A stretch of DNA of 37,800 nt, taken from positions 1 to 37,800 of the forward strand of contig CANFBW010000031.1 of the NCBI GenBank assembly GCA_947444925.1, read 5' to 3'. The stretch comes from Flavobacteriales bacterium (GTDB lineage: Bacteria > Bacteroidota > Bacteroidia > Flavobacteriales_C > GCA-002722245). A program made the position numbers and the translations under genes. The notes under the pieces were generated by a model. It was not told the DNA's origin. It did not search any database and saw only the letters and a program-made list of their open reading frames with translations. Shown here piece by piece: positions 17,021 through 25,800 of this stretch. Numbering within the stretch: position 1 is the first letter of the stretch; every line of letters begins with the position of its first letter.

Positions 17021-19816
17021 GTGAAAATTATTTTCATTTCATCGGCCTTACTTTGCTTTCAGTTTACTTTCGGCAATGTAATTCATTCCGTGCAATCCGG
17101 AAACTGGAACAGCAGCTCCACATGGAAGGACGGCTTTGTACCGCAAAAAAACGACAGCACAGTCATCCTGTTTGGACATGAAATCATTATGAACAGCGAC
17201 AACATTGAAGTGCAAAAAATTGAAGTACAAGGCACCTTAAAATGGACTTCCTCCTACACAACAAAATGCAAAACGCTCTACAGCAAAAAAGGAGCAACCT
17301 TTCTCAGCAGTTCTGCTACGGGAACATTGCAAATTGATGAATTGTACGCTATTGAAGAAGGCATTTGCACGGTAGCCAACGTTAATCTCATTTGCAACAA
17401 CCAATGCAACATTCGAGGCACCTTACTTATGATTTCTGATGCCGGCAGCAAAACATTTTACAACATTTGCGTTTTTCCCTTTGGCGTGTGGAACAACCAA
17501 AGCAACAGCGATCCTATCATTCGCGGCAACATTAAAAACGACGGCACCTGGAAGGCTTGTACAGGTAGCGCCTGCACCTACCATTTCCCAAATACAAGCA
17601 GCATCAGTGGCGACTCACTTGTTACGCTGCCACGTATGGAAGGCAACAGCACCAATACTTTTACGAATGCTGGACGCTTCTCAATTACACATGCAATCAA
17701 TGGTTTTCCTCATTTAATTAACCAGGGCAAACTATACATCGCCCTTTCACCGCTTACTTTTCACGTGAGTTCCTTCTCCACCGAATTTCCTGAAAACACG
17801 GTCATTTACAATGATACTGCAATGCAAAACATCTTTCAACCCAACAGCGGCAGCTATGAAAATCTAGAACTGGCAAACGGCGTAAAACAGTTGCAAGGCA
17901 ACCTCCTCATCAATAACAATTGCACAATTAAACCCTTGACCACACTACATCTTGACACCTTCAAATTGCAAGGCAATAAGGCAGCATCTTTCATTTTAGA
18001 TTCACTCGCAACACTCATTATCGGAAACAACAAAAGCACAGTGAGCGCTGGATTTCCAGCAAATTTCAACAAAATAAATCTGCACCACTATTCAACAGTA
18101 AAATACCAAGCGAAAGGCGATGAAAACATAGCGTCAAATGTTGTTTATGGAAACTTAAACATCGACGACGGCAGTGTCACACAAAGTGTAAAATATATTC
18201 AAACCGATTCACTGACCGTACTTGGAAACCTAACGCTAGAAGAAAGTTCTGTGCTCGTGCAATGCAAACATTGTGTCATTCAACTTTCAGGAGATTGGAA
18301 TGGAAACGGCAATTTAAAAATGACAGATGGCACCTTCAATTTTCAAGGAAACGGCAACAATAGTGGCGTTTTCGAAGGAGGGACAAGCACCTTTACTTAC
18401 AATGGTATAAGTGATCAAATTGTCAAAGTAGGCAAGTACTACAAACTGTGTATTGATAAGCCTTTTGGGAAAACGGTTTTAAAAGGAAGTAACAATATTT
18501 TAGCGGTGCGAAAATTACTTCATCTCGCAAAAGGAACTTTTGAAATTGGCAATGAAACCATTGATGTGAGTGACAGCATATGGATAGAAGGCGCACTCAC
18601 TTTTACTTCAACAAAACAGAGTAAAAAATTTCAGCATTTCATCATCGATAGCAAAGGAATAGTGCTAATGAAAACAGCAACAACAATTCATGTTTTAGGG
18701 CAATGGAGCAACACTGGAACTTTCACTGCTGGAAAAGGAGAAGTTGTATTTTCCGATAGCATCACTGAACAAGAAATTAGCGGAAACAGCACTTTCTACA
18801 ACTTAAGCATCAACAAAAAAAGCAACACGCTGACGCTTTCATCATCCATTAGCGTTACGCACAATTTACAAATGATTAGCGGAAAATTAAATCTCAGGGA
18901 CTACAACATTCATCTGTCATCAACTTCGAAAATTGTCAACGAAAGTGAACAGAATCATATTTACGGTGATGCTGGGAAAATAGAAATTACCAAAAACATT
19001 TTGGGCAGCGTGAATGATTCCATGGGCAATTTAGGAATTGTCATTAGTGCATCAAAAAACTTAGGATTAACCACCCTATCGCGCTGTCACCAATCTACAA
19101 TCATCAACGGGTTTAAGTCCATCCAAAGAATTTACCACATACTTCCCAACGTGAACTCCCAATTGAACGAGCGCGTAATTTTTTCTTTTCTCAACAGTGA
19201 AACAAAACCACTTGAAAAAGCAAATTTAGAGCTTTGGAAATCAGAAGACGGCGTGAACAACTGGGGGAAATTTGACGGCACTTTAGACACCTTAAAAAAT
19301 CAGTTCACCGCGCAAAACATCAGCTCCTTTTCTTTTTGGACATTAGTGCCCAAGATCGACGATCCACTTCCCGTCACTTGGCTTAGTTTCAAGCTGCATA
19401 AAAATCAACAGGACATAGCCTTAGAATGGACAACAGGATTTGAAAAAAACCTCTCCTACTATAGCGTTGAATCTTCTGAAAACGGAATACATTTCAATGA
19501 AGTTGATCAAGTACTTCCGCTGCAATCTATTAATATCATTCACAACTATTACTTCAACCTACCAATTCCATTGGCGACGACCTATTACCGAATTAAAAGC
19601 ATTGATGATGATGGCTTTATTTCATACTCTACTGTACTCGTTTACACAACAAACAAAATCCACAACATAGAATACCAATATTTCAACATACAAGGTATTG
19701 AAGTGTTCAGATCAAATGCACCTCCCGCCAGCAATATTGATTTACCTGAAGGATTGTTTTTTTACAAAACAAGTGAGGGCAATAGCGGAAAAATATATTT
19801 GCAGGACTTATTCTAA
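17021..19816 (+). CDS. Large secreted surface protein with T9SS-like end
   Basis: The protein has 931 residues from a GTG at 17021, chosen because it directly begins a signal peptide (KIIFISSALLCFQFTFG). It is followed by SVQSGNWNSSSTWKDGFVPQ, a frequent opening of Bacteroidota T9SS cargo. Most of the protein is Asn/Thr/Ser-rich beta structure with repeated ladder-like phrases (NLKMTDGTFNFQGNGNNSGV, YNLSINKKSNTLTLSSSISV), suggesting a beta-helix. LPVTWLSFKLHKNQQDIALE and a TTYYRIKSIDDDGF phrase are the pre-sorting module. The final 45 residues (YFNIQGIEVFRS to GKIYLQDLF) look like a shortened sorting domain without the usual PNP motif. It overlaps the convergent arfB by 9 bases. Confidence 0.78.
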   Translation: MKIIFISSALLCFQFTFGNVIHSVQSGNWNSSSTWKDGFVPQKNDSTVILFGHEIIMNSDNIEVQKIEVQGTLKWTSSYTTKCKTLYSKKGATFLSSSATGTLQIDELYAIEEGICTVANVNLICNNQCNIRGTLLMISDAGSKTFYNICVFPFGVWNNQSNSDPIIRGNIKNDGTWKACTGSACTYHFPNTSSISGDSLVTLPRMEGNSTNTFTNAGRFSITHAINGFPHLINQGKLYIALSPLTFHVSSFSTEFPENTVIYNDTAMQNIFQPNSGSYENLELANGVKQLQGNLLINNNCTIKPLTTLHLDTFKLQGNKAASFILDSLATLIIGNNKSTVSAGFPANFNKINLHHYSTVKYQAKGDENIASNVVYGNLNIDDGSVTQSVKYIQTDSLTVLGNLTLEESSVLVQCKHCVIQLSGDWNGNGNLKMTDGTFNFQGNGNNSGVFEGGTSTFTYNGISDQIVKVGKYYKLCIDKPFGKTVLKGSNNILAVRKLLHLAKGTFEIGNETIDVSDSIWIEGALTFTSTKQSKKFQHFIIDSKGIVLMKTATTIHVLGQWSNTGTFTAGKGEVVFSDSITEQEISGNSTFYNLSINKKSNTLTLSSSISVTHNLQMISGKLNLRDYNIHLSSTSKIVNESEQNHIYGDAGKIEITKNILGSVNDSMGNLGIVISASKNLGLTTLSRCHQSTIINGFKSIQRIYHILPNVNSQLNERVIFSFLNSETKPLEKANLELWKSEDGVNNWGKFDGTLDTLKNQFTAQNISSFSFWTLVPKIDDPLPVTWLSFKLHKNQQDIALEWTTGFEKNLSYYSVESSENGIHFNEVDQVLPLQSINIIHNYYFNLPIPLATTYYRIKSIDDDGFISYSTVLVYTTNKIHNIEYQYFNIQGIEVFRSNAPPASNIDLPEGLFFYKTSEGNSGKIYLQDLF

Positions 19817-20200
19817 TTTTCCGCGCGACTTTTTCACATCGCCCCGACTTTTTTTCTCCTTTAATCTTTTTTCTTTTGAAGAGCGCGTGGCCTTTGTTTT
19901 TCTGCGCACTTTAGCTTTGTGCAAACATTGGGCTATTAAGGCCAAAAATTTTTCTACCGCCAATTCTTTATTGCGCAACTGCGAGCGATCACTTTCTTCG
20001 CTCACCATCAAAATACCTTCTTCGTTGATTTTATTGGCAGCTTTGTGCGCAATCAAGTCCTTTTGCACCTCACTCAAAACAGCACTGTTGCGAACATCAA
20101 ACAGCAGTTGCACCTTGGTTTCCACCTTGTTTACATTTTGCCCACCTTTGCCTCCGCTGCGTGAAGTTTTAAATTTTATTTCAGACTCAATTCCTTTCAT
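19808..20200 (-). CDS. arfB: ArfB/YaeJ-like peptidyl-tRNA hydrolase (ribosome rescue)
   Basis: This 130-residue protein has the class I release-factor catalytic loop SRSGGKGGQNVNK, with the GGQ at residues 19-21. It lacks the codon-recognition domains and ends in a long basic tail (RRKTKATRSSKEKRLKEKKS). In ArfB that tail enters the empty mRNA channel of stalled ribosomes while GGQ hydrolyses the peptidyl-tRNA. Length and layout agree with ArfB (140 residues in E. coli). Its stop region overlaps the 3' end of the convergent T9SS gene by 9 bases. Sixty-three bases separate it from the SPOR-domain gene upstream on the same strand. Confidence 0.9.
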   Translation of the reverse strand: MKGIESEIKFKTSRSGGKGGQNVNKVETKVQLLFDVRNSAVLSEVQKDLIAHKAANKINEEGILMVSEESDRSQLRNKELAVEKFLALIAQCLHKAKVRRKTKATRSSKEKRLKEKKSRGDVKKSRGKLE

Positions 20201-20263
20201 TGGAAAATAAAATAAAAGGCCGAAGTCAAAAAAACATACGCCTGTATTTTCTTGATTTGACTA

Positions 20264-20989
20264 TTAATTGAGCCTTTTTCCGTTCACAAAGGGCACAATA
20301 TAAGCAGTTGGAAATCCCTTCTCTTTAGCTTCCTGCAAGCGCACAAGCGCCTCCGACTTTAGGGCAAAAGATCCCGTGAAATAGCGGTAAACACCAGCAC
20401 CAGTCTCAACGCTGATTCCCGTTAATCCATTGAAAACAGCATCTTCCTTTTTCACACTAAAAGCGCCCAACTGTATTTTGTAAATCACATTTTGCATGGT
20501 ATCCAATTTGCTTGCCATGTCCTTTGCATGATCTGTCGCTACAGCTGTAACGGCGGCAGCTTCTGCTTTGCCGAACAAAATAGCATCTGACAAGATAACT
20601 TCCAATCTATTATCGCCAACAACATATAAAAATCGGCCCACCAAATGGTAATCCTTCATCAATTGACCAACTGGTTTCAATTTGTATTTTACTTTAAAAA
20701 CTTGTTGCAAAGGAATGGTCAACCAAACGATTTTCAATTTCTGTTGCTCAAAAGTAAAAACACCACCTATACTTTCGTATTCATAGGCGTGCAATCCTGA
20801 GGGTATGTCTTCAACCAATTTTGCTATGCCAACCGCATCACCCTTGTTTATTTCAACAGTCACCTCAATCTCACCACCCTCAGTCACTTGGTAGGTAGAA
20901 AAAGTTCTCTTACAAAATACCGACGAAACCGAAAATACCGAAACAGAGCAGCCCAATAACAGAAACACAGAAAATATTAGTCGCAGCAT
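20264..20989 (-). CDS. Secreted protein with a C-terminal SPOR-like domain
   Basis: The 241-residue protein has an N-terminal signal peptide (LRLIFSVFLLLGCSVSVFS). A beta-rich region follows (about residues 30-145, TYQVTEGGEIEVTVEI, GLHAYEYESIGGVFTF) that may be an Ig-like fold. The C-terminal ~75 residues contain YKIQLGAFSVKKEDAVFNGL and GVYRYFTGSFALKSEALVRL, the pattern of SPOR domains that bind denuded peptidoglycan glycan strands. It is probably periplasmic, perhaps linked to cell-wall or division processes; the exact role is unknown. A textbook Bacteroidota promoter lies just upstream, and prfC is divergent. Confidence 0.78.
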   Translation of the reverse strand: MLRLIFSVFLLLGCSVSVFSVSSVFCKRTFSTYQVTEGGEIEVTVEINKGDAVGIAKLVEDIPSGLHAYEYESIGGVFTFEQQKLKIVWLTIPLQQVFKVKYKLKPVGQLMKDYHLVGRFLYVVGDNRLEVILSDAILFGKAEAAAVTAVATDHAKDMASKLDTMQNVIYKIQLGAFSVKKEDAVFNGLTGISVETGAGVYRYFTGSFALKSEALVRLQEAKEKGFPTAYIVPFVNGKRLN

Positions 20990-21018
20990 ACCAGTTAGTT
21001 TTAAAATTGACGTATTTC

Positions 21019-21049
21019 CAAATATAGCTTCTACACTTTTGTTTACAAA
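21019..21049 (-). promoter_or_regulatory. Bacteroidota-type promoter of the SPOR-domain gene
   Basis: On the minus strand TTTG (21049-21046), a 19-base spacer, then TATATTTG (21026-21019) is a full match to the TTTG-N19-TAnnTTTG promoter. Transcription should start about 5 bases after the -7 box, near 21013, leaving a leader of about 24 bases before the ATG at 20989. Confidence 0.75.
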
Positions 21050-21119
21050 ACTTTATTTGTAATAGTAGCGAAAATCAAAAATCGTAGGGATACAGAATGA
21101 TGAACTCACCGCTGTACAC

Positions 21120-21127
21120 TATATTTG
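21120..21127 (+). promoter_or_regulatory. Candidate -7 box immediately before prfC
   Basis: TATATTTG matches TAnnTTTG exactly and ends 5 bases before the ATG at 21133, so the prfC transcript would be leaderless or nearly so. The upstream ATG at 21097 would lie before the start of such an RNA, which favours 21133 as start. The -33 region has no clear TTTG. Confidence 0.45.
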
Positions 21128-21132
21128 CACTT

Positions 21133-22716
21133 ATGAGTATTTTAGAAGAAATTGAAAAACGCAGAACCTTTGCCATCATTAGTCACCCCGATGCAGGGAA
21201 AACAACCTTAACCGAAAAATTATTGTTGTTTGGTGGAGCGATACAAACGGCGGGGGCCGTAAAGTCGAACAAAATCAAAAAAACGGCGACTTCCGACTGG
21301 ATGGAAATTGAAAAGCAGAGAGGAATCTCTGTGGCCACTTCAGTGATGGGCTTTGAATACAATGGCGTTAAAATCAACATTCTCGATACACCGGGCCACA
21401 AAGACTTTGCTGAAGACACCTACCGCACCCTCACCGCTGTTGACAGCGTGATCGTGGTGGTTGACGTTGCCAAAGGCGTTGAGCCGCAAACAATGAAACT
21501 TGTTGAAGTTTGCAAGATGCGCGCCACACCCATGCTTATTTTCGTCAACAAAATTGACCGCCCCGGAAAAGATGTGTTCGACTTGCTCGACGAAATTGAA
21601 AAGAAATTGAACGTAAAGGTACATCCGCTCAGCTGGCCTATTGGCAGTGGCCAACAGCTCAAGGGCGTGTACAATATATTTGAAAAAAAACTCAACATAT
21701 TCGAAGCTGACAAACAGAAAATTGCCAAAGAAAGTGTTGAAATCAGCGACATGGATTCACCCGAACTCGACACGCTGATTGGCGATGAAGCGGCCATGCA
21801 GCTGCGCGATGACCTCGACCTCATCAACGGCGTGTATCCTGAATTCGACAACTCCACTTATCTCTCTGGTGAAATATCTCCCGTGATGTTTGGCAGCGCC
21901 TTGAACACCTTTGGTATCAAAGAATTGTTGGATTGCTTCATCCGCATCGCACCAACACCAAAGCCCAAAGCCACCGAGCAACGCGTGATTCAGCCTTCAG
22001 AAGCAAAATTCACCGGCTTTGTATTTAAGATACATGCGAACATGGATCCCAAGCACCGCGACAGAATTGCTTTTGTCAAAATTTGCTCCGGTCAATTTCA
22101 ACGCAATACCAACTACTACCACGTTCGACTGAACAAACATATGAAGTTCTCGAACCCCACTTCTTTTATGGCGCAAAAGAAAGAAGTCATCGACGACGCC
22201 TACCCTGGTGACATCGTTGGTTTGTACGACAGCGGTAACTTTAAAATAGGCGACGCGTTGACCGAGGGCGAAAAACTTGATTTCAAAGGCATTCCAAGTT
22301 TCTCCCCCGAATTGTTTCAATACATTGAAAATGCCGACCCAATGAAGGCCAAACAACTCGCCAAAGGCATCGACCAGCTGATGGACGAAGGCGTTGCACA
22401 ATTATTTGTGCGCGTGCAAAACAACCGCAAAATCATTGGCACCGTTGGTCAACTTCAGTTCGAGGTAATTCAATACCGACTCGAGCACGAATACGGTGCG
22501 CTTTGTGCCTATGAGCCACTGCAGCTGCACAAAGCCTGTTGGATATCGAGCAAAAACAGAGAGCAACTGATCGATTTCAAAATGCGCAAGGCCCCATATA
22601 TGGCGCGCGACAAAGACGGAAAAGATGTATTTCTCGCCGACTCAGCTTATTCCATAGATATTTCAAAAGAAAAATATCCCGATATTGAATTTCATTTCAC
22701 CTCAGAATTCGAGTAA
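21133..22716 (+). CDS. prfC: Peptide chain release factor 3 (RF3)
   Basis: This is a 527-residue translational GTPase. G-domain motifs are [13 protein letters not shown] (G1), [16 protein letters not shown] (G3) and VNKIDRP (G4), followed by domain II ([20 protein letters not shown] then [20 protein letters not shown]) and domain III ([19 protein letters not shown]). These are specific to RF3, which uses GTP to release RF1/RF2 from the ribosome after termination. The ATG at 21133 is preferred over 21097: it begins [20 protein letters not shown], matching where E. coli RF3 (529 residues) starts, and it follows a promoter box. It is divergent from the SPOR gene. Confidence 0.95.
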   Translation: MSILEEIEKRRTFAIISHPDAGKTTLTEKLLLFGGAIQTAGAVKSNKIKKTATSDWMEIEKQRGISVATSVMGFEYNGVKINILDTPGHKDFAEDTYRTLTAVDSVIVVVDVAKGVEPQTMKLVEVCKMRATPMLIFVNKIDRPGKDVFDLLDEIEKKLNVKVHPLSWPIGSGQQLKGVYNIFEKKLNIFEADKQKIAKESVEISDMDSPELDTLIGDEAAMQLRDDLDLINGVYPEFDNSTYLSGEISPVMFGSALNTFGIKELLDCFIRIAPTPKPKATEQRVIQPSEAKFTGFVFKIHANMDPKHRDRIAFVKICSGQFQRNTNYYHVRLNKHMKFSNPTSFMAQKKEVIDDAYPGDIVGLYDSGNFKIGDALTEGEKLDFKGIPSFSPELFQYIENADPMKAKQLAKGIDQLMDEGVAQLFVRVQNNRKIIGTVGQLQFEVIQYRLEHEYGALCAYEPLQLHKACWISSKNREQLIDFKMRKAPYMARDKDGKDVFLADSAYSIDISKEKYPDIEFHFTSEFE

Positions 22717-22838
22717 GCACTAGTACGAATAAACACGTATTTATTGGGTAAAATAAAATTTGTGTGTAACGTTTGATTTCCCTAAATTGTCCTACAATTA
22801 GAACAGGGGGAATTACGACTACTACTTTACTACGAATT

Positions 22839-25800
22839 ATGAAAAGAATATTGCTCATCACCCTAATGGGTTTGTTCAGCAGTACGGCCTTCTCACAGGC
22901 TTGCTCAACAACAAGCAGAAACCCTTGGGAATGGCCATCACACCGAAACTGGCTGATAGGACCTCCTAACTTATGGAACGGACAAATACTCAATACACTT
23001 ACCAACACCGTCACTGTCGCTGGAACCGGCGGATCACCAGCCGTAAGCACTTATGAGGGAACCTCTGCAGCAAGTGACGACAAAGGCAATTTACTATTCT
23101 ACACCAATGGTCGTCGACTTTTTACAGGAACCGGCGCTGCCACAACACTAAAATTCGGCGGTTTACTAGAAGGAAATGAAGGTGGATTAAGCATTACTGG
23201 TAGTGCTGTACAAGGCATCATAACAGTTAGACATCCCTTGAACCCCAACAACTACTTCGTTTTTACCACAGACGACAACATTGGTGGCACACTCGGCTTG
23301 AATTATTGTGTTTTCGATAAAAACGGCAACAAAACAGCTGGACCAACTCGACTGGGCGGATACCGAACTACAGAAGGAATTACAGCAACATTTCATCAAA
23401 ACAGTGTTGACATTTGGATCACTGTTTTGGGCTCAGGAACCAGTAATTTCTATTCTTATAAATTGACCTGTACGGGCTTGAATGAAACCCCAGTGGTTTC
23501 CGGCGTCGCTCCCAATGTACCAGGTCAGGGAACAAATAAGGAACGTGGAGGTTTAGCGTTCTCTTGGGACAGCAAGCGGCTCGCAGCTGCAATGCCTTTG
23601 GGCGGTGGGCAAGACGTTTCCTTGTATAATTTTGACAATGCCACCGGAATTATCAGCAATAGAATCTACCTAACGTCGTCTCAAATTATAGACAAACCCT
23701 ATGACGTGATCTTTTCCCCAGACAACAAAAAAATATATTTCTCACAGCTACAGGGCAACTTGGCTTACTACGACATTAGTTCTGGAGTGCCGGCAACAAT
23801 GACTGCATCGCGCACATTGACCGCCATCACCACAGGAGTTACCGCCATTGAAATCAGTGCCAGTGGTGCGCTCTATGGGTCTTCTGGCAGCAATGCCTCC
23901 GGACCAGTTTACCAATACAACGGCAGTCTAAATGCAGGAGGACCTTTCACGCAAAGTGCTATTGCTGGAACCATATCCACCTATGGTCTTTCCACCATGT
24001 TTCTACCTCCACAAGAAGAACCCGATATACAAGAAGTTGGTCCCTATTGCAACAATGACGATGCGGTTGATCTTGCTACCAATTGGTTGTGCAGTGGGTT
24101 AAATGCCGAAGACCCTTTGGGTACGCCTCCAAGTGTTTACACTGCGAGTTGCGGCGCCTGTATCAATGCAGCAACTGGCCTATTCAACCCAACAACGGCG
24201 GGCGTTGGACTCCACCGAATTATTTTCACCAAATGCAGCGTCGATGACACCATTTGGATTGACGTCACGTCATGCACCATCATGTGTTTAGATACCACAC
24301 TCAAAAGCGCAGCACCCATTTGCGTGGGCAACAACATCGACTTAACAAGCATGCTCACCGGAACTTCTTCACCCGGCACTTGGACCATTCAAAGTGCCCC
24401 AGTAGGTGCAACACCAGCTACCATCACAGGAACAACCTTCAACGCAACACCCCTCACCACCATTGCCGGATCATATGTTGTTCGCCACACTTTAAGTCCG
24501 GCCCCTGCCGACCCGAGTTGTCCGAAATATTCTGAAAGAACCGTTGTGGTGAACGCGCTCCCAATTGTTACAATCGCAAATCAATCTATCTGCGCTGGTA
24601 CTTCCACTACTTTTAATGCTGGAAATGCAGGTTCAACTTTCGTTTGGAGTGTTTTGGGAACTGGCACTTTACAAAGCACCAACGCAAGCGCTGCTGGTAC
24701 TTATACTGTGCTTGTTACGAATGCTGCGAATTGCTCTGCTTCTGCTTCTGCAACTTTAACCTTGTTTGCAAAGCCCAATGTAACGTTGACAAATGCCATC
24801 ATATGTGCAGGTGATCCTGCAGCTACTTTTGATGCTGGCGCTGGATATACTTCCTATGCATGGATTAACAACGGAACTGGCGCTGCGAGAACAACTTCTG
24901 GAACAGCAGTTGGCACCTACACCGTACACGTGGTTGACGTCAATGGTTGTAAAGACACCGCCTCTGCAACTTTAGCAGTGAATGCAAAACCCAATATCTC
25001 GCCTCCTAACGACACCATTTGCGCAGGTGATGCAGCGGCATCTTTTGACGCCGGCGCTGGATATACTGCCTATGCATGGACAGGTCCTGCGACGAGTGCT
25101 TCAAGAACAATTACTTCTGCCCTTGCCGGAACGTACACCATTATTGTCACTTCGGGTTCAGGCTGCAAAGATACTGCTAGAGCTGTACTCACAGTGAATG
25201 CAAAACCAAATGTTGTGCTCACCAATGCAACCATTTGCGCAGGCGATGCAGCCGCAACTTTTGACGCTGGTGCTGGATACACTTCCTATGCTTGGGTTGA
25301 CAAAGGAAGTGGTGCTGCCAAAACTACTTCTGGCACAACAGCGGGAACATACACCGTGCACGTTGTTGACGCCAATGGCTGTAAAGACACCGCTTCTGCT
25401 ACTCTTAGCGTAAACACTAAGCCGAACGTGACTTTAACAAATGCCATCATATGTGCAGGTGATCCTGCAGCAACTTTTGATGCTGGCGCTGGATATACTT
25501 CCTATGCATGGATGGACAACGGAACTGGTGCTGCTCGAACAACTTCTGGAACAGCAGTTGGCACCTACACCGTGCACGTTGTTGACGCTAATGGCTGTAA
25601 AGACACCGCCTCTGCAACTTTAGCAGTGAATGCAAAACCCAATATCTCGCCTCCTAACGACACCATTTGCGCAGGTGATGCAGCGGCATCTTTTGACGCT
25701 GGCGCTGGATATACTTCTTATGCTTGGACAGGTCCTGCGACGAGTTCTTCAAGAACAATTAGCTCTGCCCTTGCCGGAACATACACGATTATTGTCACTT

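Noticed and set aside
21097-21132. ATG at 21097 as prfC start (539 residues)
   Set aside because: It lies upstream of the promoter box at 21120-21127, and the extra 12 residues are absent from the known RF3 start pattern.
21340-22401. Several antisense reading frames of 100-145 residues opposite prfC
   Set aside because: prfC is a strongly conserved gene in the other frame; the antisense frames have no starts of note and no recognisable motif.
22722-22760. AATAAA/TTTATT inverted repeat after prfC as a terminator
   Set aside because: The stem is short and A/T only; a terminator here could not be supported.
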